A DNA stretch of 14,716 bases from an uncultured Eubacteriales bacterium (lineage in GTDB: Bacteria > Bacillota > Clostridia > Oscillospirales > Acutalibacteraceae). Location: assembly GCA_934408795.1 (NCBI GenBank), contig CAKRVQ010000010.1, positions 1 to 14,716 on the forward strand. The letters run 5' to 3'. Positions 1-8,068 of the stretch are shown one piece after another (position 1 is the stretch's first letter; each line of letters begins with the position of its first letter). The notes under the pieces were generated by a model. That model was not told the origin of the DNA, did not search any database, and was given only the letters and a program-made list of their open reading frames with translations. A program made the translations under genes and the position numbers.

Positions 1-1048
1 GCTGATTATCGTGCTGGAGCATTTCTCTCGATATGTTGAGCGAAAGATCCTCACTGTCTACCAGCCCCTTTACGAAGCTGAAGTAGTCGGGAAGAAGCTC
101 GGCGCATTTTTCGGTTATCATAACGCCCTTTGAATAGAGGCAGAGCCCCTTTTCGTAGTTTTTGGTGTAATAATCGAAGGGAGCATGCGAAGGTATGAAC
201 ATAAGTGCGGAGAAGGTCGCCTGACCCTCGGTGCGGGTGTGTATCACCGCCGCGGGCTCTTCGTAATCCATAAAGCGGTCACGGTAAAAGGCGTCATATT
301 CCTCTTTTTTGATCTCCGACTTATTCTTTTTCCACAACGGGATCATACTGTTCAGGGTACGGTCCTCGGTGACATCCTCGTACTCATTTTCCGAGCCCTC
401 TTTTGCTTTCTTGACGGTCACCTGCATTTTTATGGGATAGCGGATATAATCGGAGTACTTCTTTACAAGTGCCTGAAGGCGATATGTGTCAAGGAATTCA
501 CTGTACCGCTCATCGTCGGAGTCGGGCTTGATATGAAGAGTTACGACGGTGCCGTGGTCCTCCTTTTCGCAAGGCTCGACGGTGTACCCCTCCGCACCCG
601 CCGACTGCCAGCGGTTCGCGGTGTCGCCGCCGTAAGGGCGGGACTCGACCGTGACGAGGTCACTGACCATAAACGCGGAGTAGAAGCCGACGCCGAACTG
701 TCCGATTATATCGACACCGTCGGTTCTTTCATTCTCTGCCTTAAACGCTCCCGAGCCGCTCTTTGCAATGGTGCCGAGATTGTTTTCAAGCTCCTCCGCC
801 GTCATTCCGCAGCCGTTATCAATGATCTTTAAGGTCCGCGATTCCTTATCGGGCACAAGTCTTATCATATAATCCTCATGCTTTTGAGTCACGGTATCAT
901 CGGTGAGCGAGCGGAAATAGAGTTTATCAAGCGCATCGCTCGCGTTTGATATCAGCTCGCGAAGAAAGATCTCCTTATGGGTATAGATCGAATTTATCAT
1001 CATATCCATAAGCTTTTTGGATTCCGATTTGAACTGTTTTGTTCTCAT
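1..1048 (-). CDS. htpG: HtpG, Hsp90-family molecular chaperone (partial, C-terminus outside window)
   Basis: ATP-dependent cytosolic chaperone that remodels client proteins with the DnaK system. The minus-strand frame from the ATG at 1048 runs open to base 1 and gives about 349 residues. Visible are the GHKL ATPase motifs: [10 protein letters not shown] (31-40) with the Mg-binding Asn, DNGCGM (77-82), and [11 protein letters not shown] (116-126) in the ATP lid. The middle domain begins after about residue 220, and the last readable residues include the family signature [15 protein letters not shown]. Bacterial HtpG is about 620-650 residues, so a little under half is missing. The start follows the clpB stop by only 3 nt, and its ribosome site GAGGAG lies inside the last clpB codons, so translation is probably coupled. 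It is the third gene of the operon starting near 4327 and should follow that promoter. Confidence 0.96.
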   Translation of the reverse strand, partial: MRTKQFKSESKKLMDMMINSIYTHKEIFLRELISNASDALDKLYFRSLTDDTVTQKHEDYMIRLVPDKESRTLKIIDNGCGMTAEELENNLGTIAKSGSGAFKAENERTDGVDIIGQFGVGFYSAFMVSDLVTVESRPYGGDTANRWQSAGAEGYTVEPCEKEDHGTVVTLHIKPDSDDERYSEFLDTYRLQALVKKYSDYIRYPIKMQVTVKKAKEGSENEYEDVTEDRTLNSMIPLWKKNKSEIKKEEYDAFYRDRFMDYEEPAAVIHTRTEGQATFSALMFIPSHAPFDYYTKNYEKGLCLYSKGVMITEKCAELLPDYFSFVKGLVDSEDLSLNISREMLQHDNQ

Positions 1049-1051
1049 TCT

Positions 1052-3637
1052 TTATTTCTCCTCTTTGGATACCGTGAGTCTGTTGCCGTCACAATCCACT
1101 ACAAGTGTAGTGCCGGGAACAAGGTCTCCCTCGATAATTTTTTTCGCGATAAGAGTTTCAATATTCTGCTGAATAAATCTGCGGAGCGGACGCGCGCCGT
1201 AGATCGGATCGTAGCCGTTGTCGGTGGTATACTTTTTAGCCGCGTCGGTAAGTCTCACTTTAAGCTGCTGATCCTCAAGGCGCTTTGAAAGGGATGCCAG
1301 CATAAGGTCTACGATCTTGCCGGTATCTTCTCTTGTGAGCGGCTTATAGAAGACCGTTTCATCCAAACGGTTAAGGAATTCGGGTCTGAACTGCCGCTTG
1401 AGAAGCTCGCCGACCGCCTTGCGGGCATCTTCGGATATATCGCCGTCGGGCGTTATTCCCGAAAGTATCACATCCGAACCGAGGTTTGAAGTCAGAATGA
1501 TTATTGTGTTCTTGAAGTCGACCTTTCTGCCCTGCGAATCGGTCAAGACGCCGTCATCAAGCACCTGAAGCAGGATGTTGAACACATCGGGGTGAGCCTT
1601 TTCGACCTCATCGAAAAGAACGACCGAATAAGGCTTTCTCCTTACCGCCTCGGTGAGCTGACCGCCTTCGTCATATCCGACATATCCCGGAGGCGCTCCG
1701 ATCAGTCTCGATACAGAATACTTTTCCATATACTCGGTCATATCGATCCTTATCATATTGTGCTCATCATCGAACAGCGCTTCGGCAAGTGCCTTTGCAA
1801 GCTCGGTCTTACCGACGCCCGTAGGTCCCAAAAACAGGAACGAACCTATCGGACGATTGGGATCCTGAATGCCTGCACGCGAGCGGAGGATAGCCTCGCT
1901 GACCTTTTTTACCGCTTCGTTCTGACCTATTACCCTCTTATGGAGGATGTCTTCAAGTCCCAAAAGTTTTTCGCGTTCGCCCTCCATAAGCTTTTGAACC
2001 GGGATACCGGTCCAGCGGGCGACGATGCGGGCAATCTCTTCTTCGGTGACCTTATCGCGGAGAAGGCTGTTTTCCTTATCCTTGTTGATCTCCGCTTCGC
2101 ACTCGGCAAGCTGCTTTTTGAGGTCGGGAAGCTTTCCGTATTTTAACTCCGCTGCCCTGTTGAGGTCATAACCTCGCTCTGCCTTTTCGATCTCGCCGCT
2201 GACCGACTCGATCTCCGAACGCAGTCCCTGCACCTTCTCAATATTTTTCTTTTCATTATCCCATTTTGCCTTCATTGAGGAGAATTTAGACCTCATTTCG
2301 GCAAGCTCTTTTCTTATCTCCTCAAGATGCGCAGCCGACAAAGCATCCTTTTCCTTCTTAAGTGCAGCCTCCTCTATTTCGTGCTGCATTATCTTATGGG
2401 AAAGATCATCCATCTCGGCGGGCATTGAATCGATCTCGGTTCTTATCATTGCGCATGCCTCATCGACAAGGTCTATTGCCTTATCGGGCAGGAACCTGTC
2501 GGTGATATATCTGTTGGAGAGCACCGCCGCGGATACGAGCGCCTGATCCTGTATCTTTACTCCGTGGAAAACCTCATAGCGCTCCTTTAAGCCTCTGAGT
2601 ATGGAGATGGTATCTTCTACGGTCGGCTCGGGAACCAGAACGGGCTGGAATCTCCTTTCAAGGGCCGCGTCCTTTTCAATGTACTCTCTGTACTCGTCAA
2701 GCGTGGTGGCGCCTATGCAATGAAGTTCGCCGCGGGCGAGCATAGGCTTCAAAAGATTGCCTGCATCCATAGCGCCGTCGGTCTTGCCGGCACCGACTAT
2801 CGTATGCAGCTCATCTATAAACAGTATTATCTTTCCTTCGCTCTTCTTAACCTCGGAAAGCACCGCCTTCAGGCGTTCCTCAAACTCCCCTCTGAACTTT
2901 GCACCCGCTATAAGCGAGCCCATATCAAGCGAGAATATCTTACGGTCACGAAGATTCTGAGGAACATCGCCGCTGACTATTCTGAGGGCAAGTCCCTCTG
3001 CTATCGCCGTTTTACCGACGCCCGGTTCACCTATCAAAACAGGGTTGTTTTTTGTCTTTCTTGAAAGAATGAGTATCACATTTCTTATTTCCGTATCCCT
3101 GCCGATAACGGGATCCAGTTTATGCTCACGCGCCATTTCGACAAGGTCTCTGCCGTATTTCGAAAGGGCATCGTAGGTGTCTTCGGGACTGTCGCTCGTG
3201 ACCCTTGTGTTTCCTCTCACCGACTGCAGCACCGCAAGAAACTTATCCCTCGTGATTCCGAATTCGTTCAAAAGACGCTTTACGGTCGTGTCGGCATTGT
3301 CGATAAGTCCGAGCATTATATGCTCTACCGAGACATACTCGTCTTTCATTTTTTCGGCAGTCTTTTCCGCGGAGTTCAATGCCTTGTCCACATCGGCGGA
3401 GATATACACCGAATCCGCCTGCCTGCCGCCTCCGCTTACCTTCGGAAGCTTTGCTACCTCTTCTTCCGCCCTCTTACCGAGAGCGTCGGCGTCGGCTCCC
3501 GTCTTTTTGATAAGTTCGGGTATAAGAGCGGATAAAATGTGTATTTCCTCTATCTGAGGATTGCCGTTTTCTATTGCGGCGGATTGAGCATCCCTCACCG
3601 CCTCAAGTGATTTCTGAGTGAATTTTTGTGCGTTCAT
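1052..3637 (-). CDS. clpB: ClpB, Hsp100 protein disaggregase
   Basis: Hexameric AAA+ disaggregase that pulls polypeptides out of aggregates together with DnaK/DnaJ/GrpE. The 861 residues match the usual family length (about 857). Order: Clp_N repeats (about 1-145), linker, NBD1 with Walker A GEPGVGKT (203-210) and Walker B-type [12 protein letters not shown], the coiled-coil middle domain that marks ClpB (about 400-525, rich in Glu/Lys), NBD2 with Walker A GPTGVGKT (about 603-610) and [12 protein letters not shown], then the C-terminal D2-small domain. No ClpP-binding loop of the IGF/LGF type was noticed, as expected for ClpB. The ATG at 3637 follows GGGGGTGG by about 6 nt. The gene lies 15 nt after the RHH gene and in the same reading frame as it (see findings). 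No promoter was seen in the gap, so transcription likely starts upstream of the RHH gene. It ends with TAA, 3 nt before htpG. Confidence 0.97.
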   Translation of the reverse strand: MNAQKFTQKSLEAVRDAQSAAIENGNPQIEEIHILSALIPELIKKTGADADALGKRAEEEVAKLPKVSGGGRQADSVYISADVDKALNSAEKTAEKMKDEYVSVEHIMLGLIDNADTTVKRLLNEFGITRDKFLAVLQSVRGNTRVTSDSPEDTYDALSKYGRDLVEMAREHKLDPVIGRDTEIRNVILILSRKTKNNPVLIGEPGVGKTAIAEGLALRIVSGDVPQNLRDRKIFSLDMGSLIAGAKFRGEFEERLKAVLSEVKKSEGKIILFIDELHTIVGAGKTDGAMDAGNLLKPMLARGELHCIGATTLDEYREYIEKDAALERRFQPVLVPEPTVEDTISILRGLKERYEVFHGVKIQDQALVSAAVLSNRYITDRFLPDKAIDLVDEACAMIRTEIDSMPAEMDDLSHKIMQHEIEEAALKKEKDALSAAHLEEIRKELAEMRSKFSSMKAKWDNEKKNIEKVQGLRSEIESVSGEIEKAERGYDLNRAAELKYGKLPDLKKQLAECEAEINKDKENSLLRDKVTEEEIARIVARWTGIPVQKLMEGEREKLLGLEDILHKRVIGQNEAVKKVSEAILRSRAGIQDPNRPIGSFLFLGPTGVGKTELAKALAEALFDDEHNMIRIDMTEYMEKYSVSRLIGAPPGYVGYDEGGQLTEAVRRKPYSVVLFDEVEKAHPDVFNILLQVLDDGVLTDSQGRKVDFKNTIIILTSNLGSDVILSGITPDGDISEDARKAVGELLKRQFRPEFLNRLDETVFYKPLTREDTGKIVDLMLASLSKRLEDQQLKVRLTDAAKKYTTDNGYDPIYGARPLRRFIQQNIETLIAKKIIEGDLVPGTTLVVDCDGNRLTVSKEEK

Positions 3638-3652
3638 AACGCCACCCCCGTG

Positions 3653-4303
3653 CTATATAATGATGTTGGAGTCCGCCGTGAGTTTTCGGTAGGCGGCTTC
3701 GGTCGCAGCCAGTCTGCCGTTTATATCGGGTGTTTCGAAAAACACCTTCAAAACGGTGTCGAGCCGATTTACATATCCCGCGATCGCGTTACCGTATTCC
3801 TCCGCCGATCCCGTCTCGGCGGGAAGAAATCTGCGGACATATTTTCCTTTTGTTATTTCGGATGAAATACCGTCTTCAAAATATTTCCCCACATAGGCAT
3901 TTTCAAGTCTCTGCCAAAATACGAAGAACACCTCCAGTGTTTTCAGCAGCTCATCGTTCTGACTTCTGAGGACCACCCTGAGTTCACCGCTTACATTGTC
4001 TCGGTTCCTGTAAAGTTCAACCGCATAGCGTATGCGCGGATTGTACTTATAGCTTATCGCACTGTGAATAGAAAGCACAGACGCCGACGGTGTCATCTGA
4101 TAGCGAAGACCGCTCGGCTCCATTCTTTTTTCGAGTGCTTCAAAGACCGAACGGTTTCTCAGCTCCGGTGTATTGCAGGAGAACGCCTCGGCAAGCATGC
4201 CGTTTATCAACGCCGAACGGCTCGTGCCTTTCATATAAGCAACCTTATCGGCAGCCTTTATCACCTCATCATCAAGAACAATGCTGTATATGCTCTTGCA
4301 CAT
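3653..4303 (-). CDS. Ribbon-helix-helix (CopG/Arc-like) DNA-binding protein with unknown C-terminal domain; putative regulator of clpB-htpG
   Basis: The N-terminus has the shape of a ribbon-helix-helix domain: a beta strand KSIYSIVL (3-10), helix A with DDEVIKAADKVA (11-22), a turn with KGTSRS, and helix B SRSALINGMLAEAF (28-41). The remaining 170 residues match no family I recognise. They contain mixed helices and hydrophobic stretches such as TLEVFFVFWQRLENAY but no membrane segment. RHH repressors are often 45-150 residues, so this is a large one. I chose the ATG at 4303 because GGAGGG sits 6-9 nt upstream. A longer frame from 4348 would begin inside the promoter spacer and is rejected. 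It is first in the operon with clpB and htpG, and palindromes suited to a dimeric binder overlap and precede its promoter. Autoregulation and control of the chaperones are inferred from this layout. The stop codon is TAG. Confidence 0.85.
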   Translation of the reverse strand: MCKSIYSIVLDDEVIKAADKVAYMKGTSRSALINGMLAEAFSCNTPELRNRSVFEALEKRMEPSGLRYQMTPSASVLSIHSAISYKYNPRIRYAVELYRNRDNVSGELRVVLRSQNDELLKTLEVFFVFWQRLENAYVGKYFEDGISSEITKGKYVRRFLPAETGSAEEYGNAIAGYVNRLDTVLKVFFETPDINGRLAATEAAYRKLTADSNIII

Positions 4304-4332
4304 TGTTCTCCCTCCTTTCTCACCTATCATAA

Positions 4333-4361
4333 ATAATACACCCAACAAAATAATTTGTCAA
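4333..4361 (-). promoter_or_regulatory. Sigma-A promoter of the RHH-clpB-htpG operon
   Basis: On the minus strand TTGACA (4361-4356) is a perfect -35 box. It is followed after exactly 17 bp by TATTAT (4338-4333), a five-of-six match to TATAAT. The start of transcription would fall near 4326, leaving a leader of about 23 nt that contains the GGAGGG ribosome site of the RHH gene. No CIRCE inverted repeat (HrcA) and no CtsR heptad repeat was found around it, so the usual Gram-positive heat-shock repressors do not obviously act here. Confidence 0.85.
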
Positions 4362-4413
4362 TAGGATTATATAACTTTATTTGCAAATTATTATGAACAA
4401 TTTGTAAATTGTT
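4351..4413. promoter_or_regulatory. Three related palindromic sites, candidate operators of the RHH regulator
   Basis: Three 14-bp windows share the core AWTTTGYMAAT. They are CAATTTGTAAATTG (4398-4411), TTATTTGCAAATTA (4377-4390) and TAATTTGTCAATAG (4351-4364). The first sits in an 18-bp perfect palindrome apart from its two central bases, AACAATTT-GT-AAATTGTT (4396-4413). The second contains the perfect 10-mer ATTTGCAAAT (4379-4388). The third is imperfect but covers the -35 box. Centres lie at 4404.5, 4383.5 and 4357.5, so the two upstream sites are 21 bp (two helical turns) apart. The spacing and the overlap with the -35 box fit cooperative repressor binding. An AT-rich UP element is the alternative. 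Confidence 0.55.
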
Positions 4414-4651
4414 GTGCATTTTTGAATCATTTAAAACAATATAAGCGGTATTTCGGAAGGGTTCGGAAAACGGATGAAAAGGCGGGCACAGGAAAAAGGA
4501 GGTCATCGGTGAAACAAGCCTGCCCCTCTTGCCGTTTTTGAACATACACGATCGGAAAGTATCCGAATCATCGGCTCCGCAACACGAGGGTTTCATTCGC
4601 CGAAGACAAACAAAGCGGCGCAAATGCGTTATTTACTGTAAATATCGTCTA
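4414..4651. other. Intergenic region between divergent promoters, no convincing gene
   Basis: This 238-bp stretch separates the RHH-clpB-htpG control region from the PHP promoter. Open frames crossing it lack family resemblance. The only notable signal is an ideal Shine-Dalgarno sequence AAAGGAGGT (4496-4503) followed after 6 nt by a 10-codon GTG frame at 4509-4541 encoding VKQACPSCRF. A 12-codon ATG frame at 4473 ends in the overlapping GTGA. A weak stem GGCGGGC/GCCTGCC (4481-4487 with 4518-4524) brackets the micro-ORF start. I see no tRNA, no known riboswitch and no terminator with a T tract. Confidence 0.4.
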
Positions 4652-4680
4652 TTGATATTATCGCAACGCAAGTATATAAT
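4652..4680 (+). promoter_or_regulatory. Sigma-A promoter of the PHP phosphoesterase gene
   Basis: TTGATA (4652-4657), a 17-bp spacer, then a perfect TATAAT (4675-4680). Transcription would start near 4687, giving a leader of about 24 nt with the ribosome site GAGGT at 4699-4703. Confidence 0.82.
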
Positions 4681-4710
4681 AACTTATATTCTTACAACGA
4701 GGTAACCGAA

Positions 4711-5469
4711 TTGTTGACGGGAGATTTCCACACACACGGCGCCTACAGTCACGGAAACGGAAGTGCCGTTGAAAATGCGCGTGCAGCGCATGAAAAAGGG
4801 CTTAAAAGCATTGCGATAACCGAGCACGGAATGAACATCCTTGTTGGGGGTCTGCGCAAAAGAGAGTTTGCGGGAGCAAAGGAAGAGGTGCGGCTCGCAA
4901 ACGAAGCTTATCCGGATGTGCACACCTATTACGGTATTGAAGCAGATCTTATATCACCGAGCGGAAAAATCGATATAAAGGACGAATATCTCGACGACTT
5001 TGAGGTGCTGCTCGTAGGTATGCATCATTGGGTGTTCGGAAATGTTTTCGGTCTGGCAAGCCTTGTATGGCGCAATTTTCATCATTGGCTTTTCAGGGGC
5101 AAGCGTATGATGTCAAAAGTGAATACCCGCGCACTTATTAACACCATGCGGAGATATCCGATCGACGCCCTTTCGCACCCGGGAGACGGTATGCGGGACT
5201 ATGATCTTGCTTCGGTGGCAAAGGTAGCCGTGGAGACAGACACCTGCCTTGAATTAAACAACAAGCATCGCTCGCTCACATTTGAACAACTCCGTTTTCT
5301 CTCGGGCACCGATGTGAAGTTTCTTCTCGGTTCCGATGCGCATGACCCCGACACCGTAGGGGAAGTGGACGATTATTTGAAATTTGCCCTTGACGCGGGC
5401 ATAGATCCCGCATCCATTCTGAATCTTGACCGTGAATACATACCCAAAAAATACAGAAATCAAAAATAA
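4711..5469 (+). CDS. PHP-domain metal-dependent phosphoesterase (YcdX-like)
   Basis: A stand-alone PHP (polymerase and histidinol phosphatase) domain protein of 252 residues, close to the YcdX/YcdX-like phosphatase length. The trinuclear metal-binding motifs are all present: DFHTHG (5-10), SHGNG (H14), TEHG (E38, H39), GIEADL (E77), GMHHW (H105), SHPGD (H156) and GSDAHD (D209, H211). The protein has no signal peptide or membrane segment and should be cytosolic. The substrate cannot be read from sequence; relatives hydrolyse small phosphate esters. The start is TTG at 4711 (or the adjacent TTG at 4714), placed 7 nt after GAGGT; no ATG fits before the first metal motif. The gene has its own promoter and a strong terminator, so it is probably monocistronic. 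Confidence 0.9.
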   Translation: MLTGDFHTHGAYSHGNGSAVENARAAHEKGLKSIAITEHGMNILVGGLRKREFAGAKEEVRLANEAYPDVHTYYGIEADLISPSGKIDIKDEYLDDFEVLLVGMHHWVFGNVFGLASLVWRNFHHWLFRGKRMMSKVNTRALINTMRRYPIDALSHPGDGMRDYDLASVAKVAVETDTCLELNNKHRSLTFEQLRFLSGTDVKFLLGSDAHDPDTVGEVDDYLKFALDAGIDPASILNLDREYIPKKYRNQK

Positions 5470-5482
5470 GCGGTAAATTGCT

Positions 5483-5532
5483 GCCGCCCGACCGTGCACT
5501 TTTATGCACGGTCGGGCGGCTTATTCTTTTTA
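5483..5532 (+). terminator. Rho-independent terminator after the PHP gene
   Basis: A perfect 16-bp stem, GCCGCCCGACCGTGCA (5483-5498) with its complement (5505-5520), closes a 6-nt loop CTTTTA and is followed by TTATTCTTTTT. It lies 14 nt after the PHP stop codon. Confidence 0.95.
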
Positions 5533-5555
5533 ACCGATCCTGCCCCGCGATCGGT
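5533..5555. promoter_or_regulatory. Inverted repeat upstream of the regulator promoter
   Basis: ACCGATC (5533-5539) and GATCGGT (5549-5555) form 7-bp arms around a 9-nt spacer, 33 bp upstream of the -35 box of the next operon. It could be an activator site or only a weak hairpin trailing the terminator. It is not an FNR (TTGAT-N4-ATCAA) or CRP consensus site. Confidence 0.3.
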
Positions 5556-5588
5556 CTGTCCGGTAATAATAAATTTATAAAGAACATC

Positions 5589-5617
5589 TTTACAAATGCA
5601 CCTACCTGTGCTACAAT
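5589..5617 (+). promoter_or_regulatory. Sigma-A promoter of the regulator-ABC transporter operon
   Basis: TTTACA (5589-5594), a 17-bp spacer, then TACAAT (5612-5617); both boxes match five of six consensus bases. The predicted transcription start is near 5624, inside the first arm of the palindrome that follows. Confidence 0.8.
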
Positions 5618-5620
5618 AAT

Positions 5621-5648
5621 AAAAACTGTTCACTTTGGAACGGTTTTT
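5621..5648 (+). promoter_or_regulatory. Palindrome at the transcription start, candidate operator or leader hairpin
   Basis: AAAAACTGTTC (5621-5631) and GAACGGTTTTT (5638-5648) pair over 11 positions, with one G-T wobble, around the 6-nt spacer ACTTTG. The element spans roughly -3 to +25 and ends just before the ribosome site GGAGGAG (5650-5656). A dimeric regulator bound here would block initiation, so autorepression by the Crp/Fnr-family protein encoded immediately downstream is plausible. As RNA it could instead form a 5' hairpin; the run of T after it is too short for a convincing terminator. Confidence 0.5.
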
Positions 5649-5659
5649 CGGAGGAGAGA

Positions 5660-6301
5660 ATGAAAGAACCGACAAGAGAGCAATGCTTTGCGATGTTTGC
5701 GGAATCTTCGGTATTCGGCGGCGCAGATACTGAAAAACTGTATGAGCTGATCGCCCGATGTGCCGAGATCTCGGACGTAGCCAAAGGTGACACTGTCAAA
5801 GCAGAAAACAGACTTTGTTACATGGCGGAAGGAAGAGCCAAGGTCGCTGCCGCCGGCGGAAAGCATACCGTTATGAAAGAGCTCGGCCGCGGAGATGTAT
5901 TCGGCTGCGCGACCCTGTTCGTCGGCGGTGCGGTAACGGATATTAAAGCAGTATCGGACTGCACGATCGTAACGATATCCGAGGACTGCGTCTGTGAGAT
6001 ATTCAGATCGCTTCCCGACGCCGCGATAGGCTACATCAAATACCTGAGCGAAAAAATACGCTATCTTAACGGTAAGATCGGCGGTCTTTCCGCCGTCGGG
6101 GCGGATGAAAAGCTCTTGTCGTTTCTTATCCGCGAATCGGACGAAAACGGAAAACTGTCCATTTCGGCTGCGGAGCTTTCAAGGCGCGTCGGCATAGGCA
6201 GAACCAGTCTTTACCGTTCCCTTTCCTATCTCACCGAAGAAAAGCTGATCGAAAGAGACAAAAACACAATCATTCTTAACAGGGAGAAATTAAAACAATG
6301 A
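5660..6301 (+). CDS. Crp/Fnr-family transcriptional regulator
   Basis: A 213-residue protein with an N-terminal cyclic-nucleotide-binding-type beta barrel (about 10-120), a dimer helix (about 121-140), and a C-terminal winged helix-turn-helix. The latter includes ISAAELSRRVGIGRTSLYRSL (168-188, recognition helix at GRTSLYRSLSYL). The phosphate-binding cassette region reads GRGDVFGCATLF and lacks the Arg-Ser pair used for cAMP, so cAMP is unlikely to be the ligand. Seven cysteines are present (9, 34, 53, 83, 101, 110, 112), but not in the classic FNR cluster arrangement; a redox or metal role is speculative. ATG at 5660 follows GGAGGAG by 3-4 nt. Its TGA overlaps the ATG of the binding-protein gene (ATGA), so it is co-translated with the transporter it probably controls. 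Confidence 0.9.
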   Translation: MKEPTREQCFAMFAESSVFGGADTEKLYELIARCAEISDVAKGDTVKAENRLCYMAEGRAKVAAAGGKHTVMKELGRGDVFGCATLFVGGAVTDIKAVSDCTIVTISEDCVCEIFRSLPDAAIGYIKYLSEKIRYLNGKIGGLSAVGADEKLLSFLIRESDENGKLSISAAELSRRVGIGRTSLYRSLSYLTEEKLIERDKNTIILNREKLKQ

Positions 6302-7308
6302 AAAGAATACTGTCACTTCTTCTTTGCGCACTGCTTGTTTTCTCGTTTGCGGGCTGCAGCGGCAACAACAATCCGTCAAACAGTTCCGAAGATGCATCTT
6401 CGGAGGCGCCGTATACCGCCGTTGATATAAATATCGGTGCAATAAAGGGTCCTACGGGCGTCGGTATGGTCTCGCTCATGGCTGATGCGGACAGCAAGAA
6501 AGCAGCCAACAACTACAACTTTACCATAACGGGGGCTCCCGATGAGATCGTCGGAAAGATCTCCAGCAAGGAGCTTGATATTGCCGCCGTCCCCACGAAT
6601 CTCGCGGCGACTCTTTATAACAAAACAAAAGGCGGAGTGAAGATCCTTGCCGTCAATACCTACAGTGTCCTTTCGGTTATCGAGGTGGGCACAAGTGTGA
6701 ACTCGGTCGAAGATCTTAAAGGAAAAACCATCTATTCGACCGGTGAGGGTTCCAATCCCGAATACATTCTCCGCTATATTCTTGAGAGAAACGGAATTGA
6801 TCCCGATAAGGATGTAAAGATAGAGTTCCTTACATCGAACGACGAGCTGGCAACCAAGATTGTATCGGGCGCGATAAATCTCGCAGTAGTTCCCGAGCCT
6901 GCAGCAAGCACGGTTCTCAAAAAAGCTCTCACCGCAAGAAGAGCCCTCCTTCTCGGCAAGGAATGGGAAAAGGTCGCACCCGAAAGCGCTCTTATGATGG
7001 GCTGCGTGATCGTTCGTACGGAGTTTCTCGAGAACAATCCCAACGCCGTGGCAAAATTCCTTGAGGAATACGAAAAGTCGGTAAACGCGGTAAGCGATGT
7101 CACCAAGACCGCCGAGCTCTGCGTGAACTACGAAATAATAGCAAATGAAGAGATCGCTCTGAGCGCGATACCCAACTGCGGCATTGCATTTTGTGCAGGC
7201 AACGATATGAAGACCAAGCTGAGCGGATACCTTCAGGTCCTCTTTGAAGCGAATCCGAAATCGATAGGCGGAGCAATACCCGATGATGCGTTCTACTACA
7301 TCGGCTAA
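6298..7308 (+). CDS. ABC transporter substrate-binding lipoprotein, NitT/TauT (NMT1/THI5-like) type
   Basis: Extracellular ligand-binding protein anchored to the membrane. Residues 1-19 are a lipoprotein signal peptide with the lipobox FAGC, so Cys20 would be lipidated, and a Ser/Asn-rich linker follows to about residue 38. The mature part has two lobes typical of the SsuA/TauA/ThiY superfamily. It opens with INIGAIKGPTGVGMVSLM and contains EVGTSVNSVEDLKGKTIYSTGEGS, the usual start of the second lobe, and VVPEPAAS in the return strand. The ligand (sulfonate, nitrate, pyrimidine, aromatic acid or other) cannot be told from sequence. It overlaps the regulator gene by 4 nt and the permease gene by about 26 nt. 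Confidence 0.92.
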   Translation: MKRILSLLLCALLVFSFAGCSGNNNPSNSSEDASSEAPYTAVDINIGAIKGPTGVGMVSLMADADSKKAANNYNFTITGAPDEIVGKISSKELDIAAVPTNLAATLYNKTKGGVKILAVNTYSVLSVIEVGTSVNSVEDLKGKTIYSTGEGSNPEYILRYILERNGIDPDKDVKIEFLTSNDELATKIVSGAINLAVVPEPAASTVLKKALTARRALLLGKEWEKVAPESALMMGCVIVRTEFLENNPNAVAKFLEEYEKSVNAVSDVTKTAELCVNYEIIANEEIALSAIPNCGIAFCAGNDMKTKLSGYLQVLFEANPKSIGGAIPDDAFYYIG

Positions 7309-8068
7309 GGTAATAAAGGGAGTTGCCGTATTCGCTTTTTGGATAGCGGTTTGGCAGCTTATTGCAATGATCGTGGGGACGGAGCTGCTGGTTCCGTCTC
7401 CTCTTTCGGTCTTAAAGGCGATCATTTCCGAGATCGGCTCCGAAAAATTTCGTCTCTCGGTCCTCCTCAGCCTTTTGCGTGTGCTCGGAGGATTTGCGGC
7501 GGCGGTCGTCACAGGTGCCGTGCTCGGATTTCTGACTGCGTTCGTGCCGTTGCTTAACACACTGCTTTCACCTCTGTTAAAGGCGGTCAGGGCGGCTCCC
7601 GTTGCCTCTTTTATAATACTTGCGCTGGTTTGGATAAAGACCGACCTGTTACCGGCGTTCATATCGTTTCTTATGGGCGTTCCGATCGTATGGGAAGCGG
7701 TGAGGGATTCTGCGGAAAAAACAGACGGCGAGTTGCTTGAAGCGGCGCGTGTCTTTCACTTTTCGCGCGGCAAGACATTTCTTCTCGTAACATTTCCCGC
7801 GGTATTCCCTTCGCTGGTGTCCTCGGCGGTCACATGCCTCGGATTTTGCTGGAAATCCGGCATTGCGGCGGAGGTGATCTGCCTGCCGAAATACTCAATA
7901 GGAAAGGGACTGTACACCGCAAAGCAGCATTTGGAAACTGAATATGTGTTTGCATATACGGCGGTAACGGTGCTTTTGAGCATAGTCATCGAACTTTTGC
8001 TGCGAAAGATCATTGCGCGAAGGCGCAAGTCGGCAAGAAGCGAAGGGGGTGCGAAAAACGGCAATTGA
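7283..8068 (+). CDS. ABC transporter permease, SsuC/TauC/NitT type
   Basis: Integral membrane subunit forming the transport channel. The 261 residues carry about six hydrophobic segments, among them about 12-31, 59-88, 104-118, 122-136, 174-190 and 223-240. The cytoplasmic coupling (EAA) loop is LLEAARVFHFSRGKTF at 151-166, which contacts the ATPase. ATG codons at 7283 and 7286 are both possible starts; GGCGGAG at 7267-7273 favours the first. The gene begins inside the binding-protein gene and its end overlaps the ATPase gene, a pattern of translational coupling. The C-terminal tail is strongly basic (RKIIARRRKSARS), fitting an inside orientation. Confidence 0.92.
   Translation: MMRSTTSAKVIKGVAVFAFWIAVWQLIAMIVGTELLVPSPLSVLKAIISEIGSEKFRLSVLLSLLRVLGGFAAAVVTGAVLGFLTAFVPLLNTLLSPLLKAVRAAPVASFIILALVWIKTDLLPAFISFLMGVPIVWEAVRDSAEKTDGELLEAARVFHFSRGKTFLLVTFPAVFPSLVSSAVTCLGFCWKSGIAAEVICLPKYSIGKGLYTAKQHLETEYVFAYTAVTVLLSIVIELLLRKIIARRRKSARSEGGAKNGN

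Noticed and set aside
185..832. Plus-strand open frame of 215 codons
   Set aside because: Lies antisense inside htpG, whose minus-strand frame shows full Hsp90 motifs; the plus-strand product resembles nothing.
4304..4348. Extended N-terminus for the RHH protein
   Set aside because: The extra 15 residues would begin upstream of the predicted transcription start and lack a ribosome site; the ATG at 4303 has a strong one.
4327..4623. Minus-strand open frame of 98 codons upstream of the RHH gene
   Set aside because: It covers the promoter and operator palindromes, has no ribosome site and no family resemblance.
4304..4700. CIRCE (HrcA) or CtsR operator for the chaperone operon
   Set aside because: No TTAGCACTC-N9-GAGTGCTAA and no tandem GGTCAAA heptads found on either strand.
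6376..7662. Minus-strand open frame of 428 codons
   Set aside because: It is antisense across the binding protein and permease genes, which have clear signal peptide, motifs and coupled starts. The frame is long because of the codon bias of the genes opposite.
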